Source of the DNA: CALKUP01 sp964492735
GTDB taxonomy: Bacteria; Patescibacteriota; Patescibacteriia; UBA9570; XYC2-FULL-38-9
DNA: 14,752 bases
NCBI GenBank assembly: GCA_964492735.1
Contig: CAZBLE010000020.1
Location: forward strand, 1 to 14,752
Direction of reading: 5' to 3'
This document shows positions 1-7,038 of this stretch, in pieces (within the stretch, counting starts at the first letter, position 1; every line of letters starts with the position of its first letter). Position numbers and translations under genes: made by a program. The notes below the pieces were generated by a model. The model did no database searches and had not been told where the DNA came from. It saw only the letters and a list, made by a program, of their open reading frames with translations.

Positions 1-2
1 CA

Positions 3-950
3 TATAACGGCCCCGCAGAAACAATTTATGATGCGCGACAAAGTGCAGAAATTTTAGAGTGGGACAAGCCAATACAATTGGATATTATTAATCCATTTTC
101 TCGTGCGGTTTTACGTTCACTCAATGTCTCATGGCGTGATTTTGTTTCTCAATATCCGCCAGCATTACGTGAGGATATGGCTTCTATTTGGCAAGATGAA
201 GTGCGATATGTTACCGCACAGTTGCGGATACAGCCTGGAGATGAGGTGCGTTCTTTTACTGATGAGTATGTTAAAAATCTTATTGTAGATTGCGTACAAA
301 GACAGCATGAGCTTCAATCGCCAACGTTGTTTTCAACATCAATTCCAGCAGGACTAAGCACAGGAACACATGCTACCGCTGACCTACTAGCAGTGATGAA
401 TAAATTTTTTAAACCAGCTATGCCGCTACTCGTATCTCGGACTTCGCTTCGGTTTCTTGCGGTGACGCGAGAGGCTGTTGGAAGAGGTTCCTATCGCGCT
501 GTAGAGTCCTACGCCGGCATTGATCCAACAAATCCCACAATGTTTGATATGCAAACATTGATTGAAGCGGGGTATGGTCGAGCAATGGGCTGCCCAGCTG
601 GACGGATGCCAACAGAAGAAACGCAGCAGTTTTTAGAGAGCGCTATTGGTCACCGTGTCGAAAAGCCGATGTTGATTGATTTTTCACGAGTACTTGCCGC
701 GGAGTATGATCGAACGATTGGTGAGTGGTGGAGAGGATTAGATGATGTAGTGCGTGAGCAGGCAATTCAAGGAATGACGAAAGAATGCTACATGCTAGTG
801 TCTGGAAAAAAACTAGAAGAAATTCGAGCAAAGCGTGAAGCAGAGCGTGCTACTGAAACAGCTGCTTCTACGGAAGGTGATATTCAACCAGCTCAGCCAG
901 AAGCACTTGTAACTGAGGTTCGTCGTCGTGGTCCACGCAAGAGAAAATAA
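3..950 (+). CDS. Unrecognised protein, 5'-truncated by the window edge
   Basis: The reading frame is open from base 3 to the TAA at 948-950, so the gene begins outside the window. A TTG at 78 is only an internal Leu codon: the codons before it read as ordinary protein (…SAEILEWDKPIQ). At least 315 residues are visible. I do not recognise a family. The visible part is soluble and mixed alpha-helical, with no membrane segment, and contains several Trp-containing patches such as EWWRGLDD. It ends in a charged, Ala/Glu-rich linker and a strongly basic tail (RRRGPRKRK) that could bind nucleic acid or membrane; that is a guess. It sits 21 bp upstream of a small zinc-ribbon gene on the same strand, so the two are probably co-transcribed. 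Base composition matches the rest of the first 13 kb. Confidence 0.8.
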   Translation, partial: YNGPAETIYDARQSAEILEWDKPIQLDIINPFSRAVLRSLNVSWRDFVSQYPPALREDMASIWQDEVRYVTAQLRIQPGDEVRSFTDEYVKNLIVDCVQRQHELQSPTLFSTSIPAGLSTGTHATADLLAVMNKFFKPAMPLLVSRTSLRFLAVTREAVGRGSYRAVESYAGIDPTNPTMFDMQTLIEAGYGRAMGCPAGRMPTEETQQFLESAIGHRVEKPMLIDFSRVLAAEYDRTIGEWWRGLDDVVREQAIQGMTKECYMLVSGKKLEEIRAKREAERATETAASTEGDIQPAQPEALVTEVRRRGPRKRK

Positions 951-971
951 AAAGTCAAAAATGTCATTTGT

Positions 972-1127
972 ATGGAAGAACAATACACAGAAATCGTCAA
1001 TGCCTGCGGAGGGACAGAAAACTGTTTAAAATGCGGCGCGCCAATGCCACCATTTTTTTGGGGCGAAAATGGGGGAATGTCTATTTGCAAAAGCTGTGGG
1101 TTCAAGCACCCGTGTTGCGATACCTAG
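972..1127 (+). CDS. Small zinc-ribbon-like protein (51 aa)
   Basis: This short frame begins MEEQYTEIVNACGG and contains CLKCGAP near residues 18-24 and CKSCGFKHPCC at residues 39-49. Two CxxC knuckles 17 residues apart fit a rubredoxin-like or zinc-ribbon fold binding one Zn2+; extra cysteines at 12, 48 and 49 are unusual. No enzymatic role can be assigned; such small ribbons often act as RNA- or protein-binding accessories. It starts 21 bp after the preceding gene, with only a weak AAAG upstream and no clear Shine-Dalgarno. Its TAG overlaps the stop of the convergent glycosyltransferase gene: the tetramer CTAG at 1124-1127 provides both stops. Its small size leaves some doubt, but cysteine spacing this regular is unlikely in a chance frame. 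Confidence 0.65.
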   Translation: MEEQYTEIVNACGGTENCLKCGAPMPPFFWGENGGMSICKSCGFKHPCCDT

Positions 1128-2500
1128 AGAATTTGCGTTTCCTCAATATCTGTTGTGCGGCCTTCAAAAATGACTTCTAGAGCACGGCTCGTGCCTTGGT
1201 GCGGTGCATTTGCAAAGCCGCTGTACGCCGCTTCTGCGAGCCAACCAGATTGCACCCAATCAAGCAACCAATCTCCAGCGTCCTTTGGGTTTAATTGATC
1301 AATCCCTGCGCCAGTTGAAAGCAGCCACTGACGATTAAAGTCTTCTTGTGACCCAACCGGCTCTGTCATAATAATTGGAAGTCCGAGTCCAGCGTAAAAT
1401 GAGAGCTCACTCGGCTTTGTCCACAGTACATCAGTTTCATTGAGTACGTGGTTGAATTTTTCAAAGTAATGATATTTATTTGCATCATAGACAATATTCA
1501 CGAGATGTCCGTGGTCGGTGAGATTGAGCTCGCGGCAGAGGTTTTCAAAATAGCGAAAGACATCATGACGTGATCCGGCAATAAGATTGAGCTTGATGCG
1601 ACCCTCAAGAATGTGTGGCTGGAGGCTTCGAAGAATCGTGCTCGCAACTTCACGTTGCGCGCCAGCACCACCAACGGCGAATGTGACAGTCAGTGGATGA
1701 TGGTCTTCAATGACACAATACTGAGCGCCAAGATATTGCTCTAACGTTTTCATGTACTTTTCACGCCATTTATTTTCTGGGTCGAGCGCACACAAACGCC
1801 TACCAACAGATGTTTTAAGGATTTCAAATTCATCACCAATATTTTCTGCAGGAAGAGGGAAACCGGTGGTGATAATATTTTTTTCTGGGACACCATACCG
1901 CATGAGGCGTTCTTTTACACGAAAAGTTGGTGCAAGATATTTGATGCGTGTCACTGCAGTGTTGAGTGGAGCCCATGCACGACTGACGTCAGTATCTGTA
2001 CAGATACAATAAATATCGCCTTGATAGCCGTGTTCTTCTGCAAAAAAGGCAATGGTAAAAAATGAGGTAATCAGCGGAAGCGGTTTTTCATTCAACGTAT
2101 CAATGAGATGTTTTCCCCAACCACGTTTAATCAGCGCGTAAATTTGCTTGAGTTGAAATGATGGGTCATGTTCTGTGCGTTTTGGATAGAACGGTTGAAT
2201 GCGTTGCATGTAATCCATAATGCCAAACGCAGCGGTTCCAAGCAGTGGAATCCGTTTCATGCGAGAAATTTTTTCGTAAAATGATTGGCCAGATGTCCAG
2301 AGTTTTTGATCTCGCTTCGGAATACCTTGGTAGTTATTTGCAACAATAATGGTACTGCTAGTTTCATTCCAGCTATCTGGAGCAACAGCAATATGCGCTA
2401 GTGGATAAACGGCGCGTTGATGGCCATAGCCCATGTCAACAGTGACAACGTAGGCTTCCGGTGTGGTTTGGTTTTTGGGATGTTGAGGTGTAGTTTCCAT
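1124..2500 (-). CDS. GT-B family glycosyltransferase (MGDG synthase/MurG-like)
   Basis: A 458-residue protein that probably moves a sugar from a nucleotide donor to a lipid or other acceptor at the inner face of the membrane. The N-terminal domain opens with a Rossmann strand and the loop MGYGH (residues 23-27), matching the G-x-G-H loop of monogalactosyl-diacylglycerol synthase and MurG relatives. The C-terminal domain has the donor-binding turn FAVGGAGAQRE (274-284) and KPSELSFYAGLGLPIIMTEP (362-381), the usual sugar-nucleotide contact region of GT-B enzymes. There is no signal peptide or clear membrane helix; attachment would be peripheral. It starts 16 bp after the methyltransferase gene on the same strand. 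A TATACT box 8 nt before the ATG suggests its own leaderless transcript as well as readthrough. Acceptor and sugar cannot be told from sequence; a divergent MurG-like or glycolipid role is possible. Confidence 0.8.
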   Translation of the reverse strand: METTPQHPKNQTTPEAYVVTVDMGYGHQRAVYPLAHIAVAPDSWNETSSTIIVANNYQGIPKRDQKLWTSGQSFYEKISRMKRIPLLGTAAFGIMDYMQRIQPFYPKRTEHDPSFQLKQIYALIKRGWGKHLIDTLNEKPLPLITSFFTIAFFAEEHGYQGDIYCICTDTDVSRAWAPLNTAVTRIKYLAPTFRVKERLMRYGVPEKNIITTGFPLPAENIGDEFEILKTSVGRRLCALDPENKWREKYMKTLEQYLGAQYCVIEDHHPLTVTFAVGGAGAQREVASTILRSLQPHILEGRIKLNLIAGSRHDVFRYFENLCRELNLTDHGHLVNIVYDANKYHYFEKFNHVLNETDVLWTKPSELSFYAGLGLPIIMTEPVGSQEDFNRQWLLSTGAGIDQLNPKDAGDWLLDWVQSGWLAEAAYSGFANAPHQGTSRALEVIFEGRTTDIEETQIL

Positions 2501-2508
2501 ATCCCAAT

Positions 2509-2514
2509 AGTATA
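2509..2514 (-). promoter_or_regulatory. -10 box for the glycosyltransferase gene
   Basis: TATACT on the minus strand (5 of 6 to TATAAT) ends 8 nt before the ATG at 2500, so transcription would begin at or within a few bases of the start codon. No good -35 is visible at 16-18 bp; TTGATC lies only 11 bp upstream. The site lies just beyond the end of the methyltransferase gene. It is credible mainly because the same spacing recurs at other genes here. Confidence 0.4.
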
Positions 2515-2516
2515 CC

Positions 2517-3656
2517 TTATTTTCGGATCAAATGCGTTACGAGCTCGACGTGTGGGGTATGAGGAAACATATCAATAGCGCGCATGAACGAAACAGTATA
2601 GTGTTCTTTCAATTGCACCATTGCCCGGGCAAAGTTTTTTGGGTGGCAAGACACGTAGATAATCTCGGGCGGCAGGATGCGAATGACATCAGCGAGTGCC
2701 GCGTCGTGCATGCCGCTGCGTGGTGGATCAAGAATGACGCAGTCTGCGTTATAGTGACCCCAATCAAAGTCTTCTGTTTTTTGCGCTGTGAGCTCAATCC
2801 GATCTTCTCCGATGCCGTTGAGTGTTGCATTCCGTCGCGCATCTTCAATGGCTTCTGGAACAATTTCAACACCGATCACTTTTGTGTTAGGGAGTTTCAT
2901 TGCGCCACTAATGCCAAAAAATCCAGAGCCACAATACAGATCAAGAAGGGTCTTTGGAGCAATTGCGGCAATGCGTTCAAGAACTGTTTGCTGCAAGACA
3001 CTCGCGCCATGCGGATTGGTTTGAAAAAACGCATTTGGAGAAATTGCAAATTGTACTCCATTGATTTCTTCGTGAATTGCGCCATCGCCTGAAATCACAC
3101 GCAACTCATCGCCAACGCTGACATCAGAAATTGTGTGGTTAATACTCCAGATTACTGTTGTCGCATGACTGCTACTCGCGAGTGCTGTAAGCGCTTCTTG
3201 TGTCGCGGTCTCTTCTGCAGCATCTTTCGGAGCGCTTGTGACAATAGTAATCATTGTTTCACCCTTGAGTGTGGAGCGAATGACGGCGTAGCGCAGAAGT
3301 CCGGTGTGTGCTTTGCGATCAAAAAATGTGAGCTCGGAGGTCTTCGTCCAGTCTCGAACAATGTGAAACAGATGCTCGATATCTTCGCTCGCTAAAAAAC
3401 AGGTGTGGTCATCGATTACACGCCACCATTTTCCTTTTTGCCGCAAACCAACCCGACCTTCAAAGTCAATCACAAAGTCCATTCGATTCCGAAAATGTTC
3501 CGTTACAGGTGAGGGAAGAATCTCTTCGCACTTTAAATCAAGTTCCTTGAGGGCAAATGATCCATTGATATCAGCCAGTTTTTGAGTAAGTTGTTTGTCA
3601 TACGGGATATGGGACCAGCCACATGAGCCGCAGAGTTCTTTATTTGGGCAATTCAT
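2517..3656 (-). CDS. TrmA/RlmD-family RNA (uracil-C5) methyltransferase with Fe-S motif
   Basis: A 379-residue SAM-dependent enzyme methylating C5 of a uridine in rRNA or tRNA. An N-terminal cluster motif holds C3, C9 and C12 (CPNKELCGSC), with the fourth likely ligand C86 in DHTCFLA, as in the [4Fe-4S] site of RlmD/RumA. The Rossmann SAM site is LLDLYCGSGFFG, followed by VIGVEIVPEAIEDA. DPPRSG marks the substrate loop. SCHP carries the catalytic Cys337 (usually SCNP), and E371 in HVELV is the expected general base. There is no N-terminal TRAM domain, so the protein is shorter than E. coli RlmD. The target (23S U747, U1939 or tRNA U54) cannot be decided, so no gene symbol is given. It lies just upstream of the glycosyltransferase gene on the same strand and has its own extended -10 promoter 6 nt before ATG. 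Confidence 0.92.
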   Translation of the reverse strand: MNCPNKELCGSCGWSHIPYDKQLTQKLADINGSFALKELDLKCEEILPSPVTEHFRNRMDFVIDFEGRVGLRQKGKWWRVIDDHTCFLASEDIEHLFHIVRDWTKTSELTFFDRKAHTGLLRYAVIRSTLKGETMITIVTSAPKDAAEETATQEALTALASSSHATTVIWSINHTISDVSVGDELRVISGDGAIHEEINGVQFAISPNAFFQTNPHGASVLQQTVLERIAAIAPKTLLDLYCGSGFFGISGAMKLPNTKVIGVEIVPEAIEDARRNATLNGIGEDRIELTAQKTEDFDWGHYNADCVILDPPRSGMHDAALADVIRILPPEIIYVSCHPKNFARAMVQLKEHYTVSFMRAIDMFPHTPHVELVTHLIRK

Positions 3657-3662
3657 GAATAT

Positions 3663-3671
3663 ACTGTAGCA
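3663..3671 (-). promoter_or_regulatory. Extended -10 promoter of the RNA methyltransferase gene
   Basis: The minus strand reads TGCTACAGT, matching the extended -10 form TGn followed by a 4-of-6 hexamer. Six nt separate it from the ATG at 3656, placing the transcription start at the first base of the codon (leaderless mRNA). No clear -35 is present, as is common for extended -10 promoters. Confidence 0.5.
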
Positions 3672-3738
3672 AATGAGGGATAAAAACGCTATTTTTTGAG
3701 GATTTGTCTATCTATTGGGGATAACTCACAGAAAATAA

Positions 3739-3767
3739 TTGACAAAAGAGCCAAAAAATTGCATTAT
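3739..3767 (+). promoter_or_regulatory. Promoter (TTGACA-17-CATTAT) for the 25-aa peptide/NAD kinase operon
   Basis: A perfect -35 TTGACA at 3739-3744 is followed after exactly 17 bp by CATTAT (4 of 6) at 3762-3767. The start codon of the short peptide begins 7 nt after the -10, so the message would begin at or next to its ATG. The 117-bp region 3657-3773 therefore holds divergent promoters for the methyltransferase and for this operon. Confidence 0.6.
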
Positions 3768-3773
3768 CTAGCC

Positions 3774-3851
3774 ATGTTTAGAGGTATGATTGCTGTCAGT
3801 ATTGCGCTTTTTCTCTTCATTATGGTGGGGAGTACGGTTTTTGTTGCATAA
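3774..3851 (+). CDS. 25-residue single-pass membrane peptide
   Basis: The frame reads MFRGMIAVSIALFLFIMVGS followed by TVFVA and stop TAA. Apart from Arg3 it is entirely hydrophobic or small, long enough for one transmembrane helix with the N-terminus in the cytoplasm. Support comes from position rather than homology: its ATG sits 7 nt downstream of the -10 of the best promoter in the region, as at other leaderless genes here. It ends 12 bp before the NAD-kinase-family gene. It may be a functional small membrane protein or a leader peptide whose translation delivers ribosomes to the next gene, which has no Shine-Dalgarno. I do not recognise it. Confidence 0.5.
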   Translation: MFRGMIAVSIALFLFIMVGSTVFVA

Positions 3852-3863
3852 TTTCCGCCGAAT

Positions 3864-4664
3864 ATGTTGAGAGTATATGTTGTTGGCCTGAATCGAGACC
3901 AGCTGATTTTGCGTATACAGGAACATTATCCTGAGCTGACGATTATAAATCATCAGTTTCCAGATGAATCTGATGTGACGCCAGATGTTTGTGATGTAGT
4001 TATTTGTTATGGTGGAGACGGTACATTGTTGTATGGAGAGCAGCATATTCCACTTGTGCCAAAAATGATGTTGCGCAGCACCATGCTCTGCGAGGAATGT
4101 CGTGAAACTGCTGCAACAGAAATGCTAACAGCGCTCAGTAGTAAAAACTACACACTGGAGCCACACATGAAATTAGAAGCACAGTCAGAAGATAGGTCGC
4201 ATATTGGGTTGTATGATTTGATGATTGGTCATTCGCGTATTAACACAAGCGTTCGATTACGGTTTGCAATTAATGGAATAGCGCACCCAGAAGAAATTGT
4301 TGGCGATGGTTTGATTATCAGCACACCACTTGGCTCAACAGGGTATTATCAATCAATTACCAGAAGTAATTTTCGGTCTGGCATTGGCATTGCATTTAAT
4401 AACTCAGTGAACACAATGAGTCATTTGGTCGTTGATGAAGATGCGCAGATTGAGGTGACAATCACACGCGGCCGCGCAGTTGTGACGTCGGACAACAATG
4501 AAGACCCGGAGGTTGTTGATACGGGCGCGCACATTATGATTAAAAAAAGCCAACAGCAGACTTCGTTGGTGACATTTAGCGGTGTTTTAGAGACATATAA
4601 TTTTGCGATGAATCGATTTGCGGGAGGTATTTGTCAGTTGTGTCAAAAACAAATCAGTAGATAG
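3864..4664 (+). CDS. NAD kinase family protein (ATP-NAD kinase fold)
   Basis: This 266-residue protein has the two hallmark motifs of NAD kinases, which phosphorylate NAD to NADP: GGDGT at residues 50-54 (phosphate binding and catalytic Asp) and GDGLIISTPLGSTGY at 147-161 in the C-terminal beta domain. The segment that is normally an Asn-Glu pair binding the NAD substrate (A-L-N-E-V/I) reads GLYDLMI at 115-121, with Tyr for Asn and Asp for Glu. Substrate handling may be altered, or it may be a diverged NAD kinase; the fold assignment is secure, the exact reaction less so. The C-terminus carries an unusual CQLC pair. It follows the 25-residue peptide by 12 bp and its stop abuts the ATG of the Ham1 gene, so all three form one transcript. 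There is no Shine-Dalgarno. Confidence 0.85.
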   Translation: MLRVYVVGLNRDQLILRIQEHYPELTIINHQFPDESDVTPDVCDVVICYGGDGTLLYGEQHIPLVPKMMLRSTMLCEECRETAATEMLTALSSKNYTLEPHMKLEAQSEDRSHIGLYDLMIGHSRINTSVRLRFAINGIAHPEEIVGDGLIISTPLGSTGYYQSITRSNFRSGIGIAFNNSVNTMSHLVVDEDAQIEVTITRGRAVVTSDNNEDPEVVDTGAHIMIKKSQQQTSLVTFSGVLETYNFAMNRFAGGICQLCQKQISR

Positions 4665-5198
4665 ATGTATATGATATCAATTGTTACAGGTAACCATAAA
4701 AAATTTACTGAAATAGAAACAGCGCTTCAGCCTTTTCAGATTGATGTGCAACAAGCAAGTGTTGATCTGCCAGAATTACAAACAACTGATCACGTGGCAG
4801 TTGTGACGGCAAAAACGCTTGCGGCATTTCAATTAATGAAGAGTCCAGTGCTTGTGGATGATTCCGGTTTTTATATTGAAAAATATCAACAATTTCCTGG
4901 CGTGTACTCTAAAGACATTTACAAGATGATCGGCTATGCAGGTCTTTTTGCGCTCACAGCAGAAGGCGATCGAGCGGCATTTCATTGTTATGTTGGATAC
5001 ATGGACAACACACTAAAAGAGCCGATGATTTTTCATGCAACAAATGATGGGAGTATTACACATCAATTTGATACCGGAGCTGCCGCTACAGAGTACGCTG
5101 TAATGCCATACATTCCGTTGTTTACGCCAGACATTCCAGGCTCACATCATCGTGTTAAAGCATTAAATGCATTTGCCGAGTGGTACCAATCGCGGTAA
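4665..5198 (+). CDS. Ham1/RdgB-type non-canonical purine NTP pyrophosphatase
   Basis: A 177-residue house-cleaning enzyme expected to hydrolyse ITP, dITP or XTP to the monophosphate and pyrophosphate, keeping deaminated purines out of nucleic acids. Family motifs are present: TGNHKKFTE (8-16, triphosphate loop), LVDDSGFYI (63-71, metal-binding aspartates), PGVYSKD (78-84) and the C-terminal SHHRVKALNAF. It is slightly shorter than typical RdgB (about 195), with a degenerate middle and few of the usual lysines, so substrate preference may differ. The ATG follows the NAD-kinase stop with no gap; a second in-frame ATG lies at 4671. Translation is probably coupled to the upstream gene. The pairing groups two nucleotide-phosphate enzymes in one transcript. 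Confidence 0.85.
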   Translation: MYMISIVTGNHKKFTEIETALQPFQIDVQQASVDLPELQTTDHVAVVTAKTLAAFQLMKSPVLVDDSGFYIEKYQQFPGVYSKDIYKMIGYAGLFALTAEGDRAAFHCYVGYMDNTLKEPMIFHATNDGSITHQFDTGAAATEYAVMPYIPLFTPDIPGSHHRVKALNAFAEWYQSR

Positions 5199-5201
5199 AC
5201 T
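5173..5201 (+). promoter_or_regulatory. Possible promoter of the MBL ribonuclease gene inside the Ham1 3' end
   Basis: TTGCCG at 5173-5178, a 17-bp spacer and TAAACT at 5196-5201 (each 4 of 6) end 6 nt before the ATG at 5208. The -10 overlaps the Ham1 stop codon. The match is modest, but the spacing to the ATG repeats the leaderless pattern seen at stronger promoters in the window. Confidence 0.35.
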
Positions 5202-5207
5202 GTAGGC

Positions 5208-6560
5208 ATGCAAGTAACATTTTTTGGCGCAACAGAGCAGGTCACTGGCTCCCAATATATATTGGAAACAACAGCTGGAACAAAGCTATTGGTTGATAGT
5301 GGATTGTTTCAAGGTGGTGACGATAATTGGAAAGCAAATTTTGAAGACTTTGATTTTAATCCTTCAGAAATCGACGCGCTTGTTTTGACGCATGCTCACT
5401 TAGATCACTGTGGTCGAATTCCAAAGCTCGTACGCGAAGGATTTAATGGAAAAATTATTGCAACAAAACCAACCTTGGAACTCGCTCGGTTATTGCTTGA
5501 AGATTCGGTTCGAATTATTGAAGAGCATGCACGTGAACAAGGGTTACCGACGTTGTATGACGCGCAAGATGTCATGGATGCAGTGCAGTTGTTTGCGCCG
5601 ACAGGGTATCATCAGCCAATGCAAATAAAAGACGTGACGATTGAGTTGATTGATGCAGGGCATATTTTAGGGTCTGCTATCGCGCTCATTGACGCAGATG
5701 GAAAGCGGGTTGTCTTTTCTGGAGATCTTGGCAACGCGCCTGTGCCGCTCTTATTTCCAACAGAATATGTTGAGGCTGCGGATATGGTGATTATGGAATC
5801 AACGTATGGGGCCAGAGTGCATGAAGATAAGCAAACTCGTACGACATTATTAAAAAATACAATTCATGAAGTTGTACAGCAAGGTGGTGTATTGATGATC
5901 CCGGCATTTGCATTAGAACGTACGCAAGAATTGCTGTATGAAATGAATCAAATGGTTGCGGACAAAGAAATTCCACATGTGCCGATGTATTTAGATAGTC
6001 CTCTGGCAATTAAAGCGACAGCCGTATTTCAACAAAATAAAGAATATTTAAACCAAGAGACTCGACAAGAAATGGCTTCGGATAACATTTTTCAGTTTCC
6101 TGGACTCACGCTCACAGAAGCAGCGGCCGAGTCAAAGGCTATTAATAATGTAAAAGCACCAAAAATTATTATTGCTGGCAGTGGAATGGCAGAAGGTGGT
6201 CGAATCGTACATCACATTGAGCGATACATTGAAGGTCCGCAAAATCATTATTTGATTATTGGGTATCAAGTTGAAGGAACGCTTGGTCGTCAATTACTTG
6301 ATGGAGCAAAAACAGTAAAGGTGAACGGAAAAGAATTGCAAGTACGCGCGAAGGTGTCGGCAATTGGTGGCTATTCAGCGCATGCAGATCGCGATAAGCT
6401 CACTGATTGGATTATGCATGTTAATCAACAGCGCTTGAAAAAAGTCTGCATTACGCATGGAGAGTTGTCTCAGGCAAATGAGCTGCAGCACCACTTACGC
6501 GAGCAGATGACAGCAGAGGTGATTGTTCCACATGCAGGGCAGACAATTACTGTTGCATAA
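5208..6560 (+). CDS. Metallo-beta-lactamase/beta-CASP RNA-processing exonuclease
   Basis: A 450-residue member of the CPSF-73/RNase J-like superfamily, YSH1-type, expected to cut or trim RNA with two Zn2+ ions. The MBL half contains THAHLDHCG (motif 2; H62, H64, D66, H67), AGHILGSA (motif 3, H152) and FSGDLG (motif 4, D173), then MESTYG (196-201). The beta-CASP insert follows, ending with GSGMAEGGR (324-332), then the C-terminal RMMBL part with GGYSAHAD (387-394, H392) and ITHGE (415-419, H417). Length and motif order are complete. Members act in RNA maturation or decay; the substrate here is unknown. It lies 9 bp after the Ham1 gene on the same strand, with a possible leaderless promoter of its own. 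Confidence 0.93.
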   Translation: MQVTFFGATEQVTGSQYILETTAGTKLLVDSGLFQGGDDNWKANFEDFDFNPSEIDALVLTHAHLDHCGRIPKLVREGFNGKIIATKPTLELARLLLEDSVRIIEEHAREQGLPTLYDAQDVMDAVQLFAPTGYHQPMQIKDVTIELIDAGHILGSAIALIDADGKRVVFSGDLGNAPVPLLFPTEYVEAADMVIMESTYGARVHEDKQTRTTLLKNTIHEVVQQGGVLMIPAFALERTQELLYEMNQMVADKEIPHVPMYLDSPLAIKATAVFQQNKEYLNQETRQEMASDNIFQFPGLTLTEAAAESKAINNVKAPKIIIAGSGMAEGGRIVHHIERYIEGPQNHYLIIGYQVEGTLGRQLLDGAKTVKVNGKELQVRAKVSAIGGYSAHADRDKLTDWIMHVNQQRLKKVCITHGELSQANELQHHLREQMTAEVIVPHAGQTITVA

Positions 6561-6608
6561 TCAAAAGTGTGCTAACATAGAACTATTAGTAAGTAACCTT
6601 TATGCGTT

Positions 6609-6956
6609 ATGGCAAAAAAAGCAGTAGCAAAAAAAACAGGTAAAGCGTCAAAGTTTTTAATTGGCGCAGGAATCGCCGCAGCAACAGCGGCTGGAGTTGC
6701 GGCATTTTTAACACAATCAAAGCAGGGGAAAGAGCTTGCAAAAAAAGGTCGTGAGCACGCAGAAGATTTGTCACGCGAAGTCAGTAAACGCGTTGAAAAA
6801 GGCGCAAAAATGACAAAGAAGATGTACGAAGACATGATTGATGATTTAATGGTTGAGTATACAAAGCGTAAAAAACTCACAGCTGCAGCGGCAAAAGAAT
6901 TAACTGCACAACTCAAAAAAGAGTGGACACAAATTCAAAAAGAATTGAAAAAATAA
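6609..6956 (+). CDS. Small YtxH-like membrane-anchored coiled-coil protein (115 aa)
   Basis: Residues 1-14 are Lys/Ala-rich, 15-34 form one hydrophobic Ala/Gly-rich helix (FLIGAGIAAATAAGVAAFL), and the rest is a highly charged Lys/Glu helix with heptad-like spacing ending in KELKK. This is the layout of YtxH-like proteins: a single membrane anchor with a cytoplasmic coiled coil. No enzymatic motif is seen. The basic N-terminus also recalls histone H1-like tails, but the hydrophobic helix argues for a membrane protein. An ATG seven bases earlier (6602) is in another frame and ends quickly. The 48-bp upstream gap has a weak extended -10 (TGCTAACAT at 6570-6578) about 30 nt before the start and no Shine-Dalgarno. 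A strong terminator follows 38 bp after the stop. Confidence 0.75.
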   Translation: MAKKAVAKKTGKASKFLIGAGIAAATAAGVAAFLTQSKQGKELAKKGREHAEDLSREVSKRVEKGAKMTKKMYEDMIDDLMVEYTKRKKLTAAAAKELTAQLKKEWTQIQKELKK

Positions 6957-6994
6957 CACAGCGCCGCGTAGTATTTACGTAGGCTCTTGAATGC

Positions 6995-7024
6995 AAAAAC
7001 CGTGGACAAAACCCACGGTTTTTT
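6995..7024 (+). terminator. Rho-independent terminator (functional-looking on both strands)
   Basis: CCGTGG (7000-7005) pairs with CCACGG (7013-7018) across a 7-nt loop; flanking AAAAA and a T run extend the stem to about 11 bp and give a U-tract. It ends the transcript of the small coiled-coil protein. The A-run on the left also makes it terminator-like when read on the minus strand. It overlaps the -35 of the riboflavin kinase promoter. Confidence 0.85.
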
Positions 7025-7031
7025 GTATAGT
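7003..7031 (+). promoter_or_regulatory. Promoter of the riboflavin kinase-synthase operon
   Basis: TGGACA (7003-7008, 5 of 6) lies in the descending edge and loop of the terminator; after exactly 17 bp comes TATAGT (7026-7031, 5 of 6). The ATG at 7039 begins 8 nt after the -10, so the mRNA would be leaderless or nearly so. This promoter supports the internal ATG rather than the upstream ATG at 6991, which would put the terminator inside the gene. Confidence 0.7.
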
Positions 7032-7038
7032 GCTCCAG

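Noticed and set aside
78..80. TTG at 78 as the start of the first gene
   Set aside because: The frame is open without a stop to the window edge and reads as normal protein upstream, so the gene is truncated by the window.
259..266. A second CTGATGAG (hammerhead-core-like) on the plus strand
   Set aside because: It lies within a coding frame; no stem II followed by GAAA and no pairing arms are present nearby.
3717..3726. GGGGATAACT here and at 14647-14656, resembling DnaA-box-like TTATCCCC on the minus strand
   Set aside because: Only single isolated copies, each off the DnaA consensus, with no cluster, AT-rich unwinding element or dnaA/dnaN genes; not evidence of an origin.
6991..7038. Upstream ATG at 6991 as the riboflavin kinase start
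   Set aside because: The extension reads through the terminator hairpin and promoter and adds residues not found in the family; the ATG at 7039 is directly preceded by a -10.
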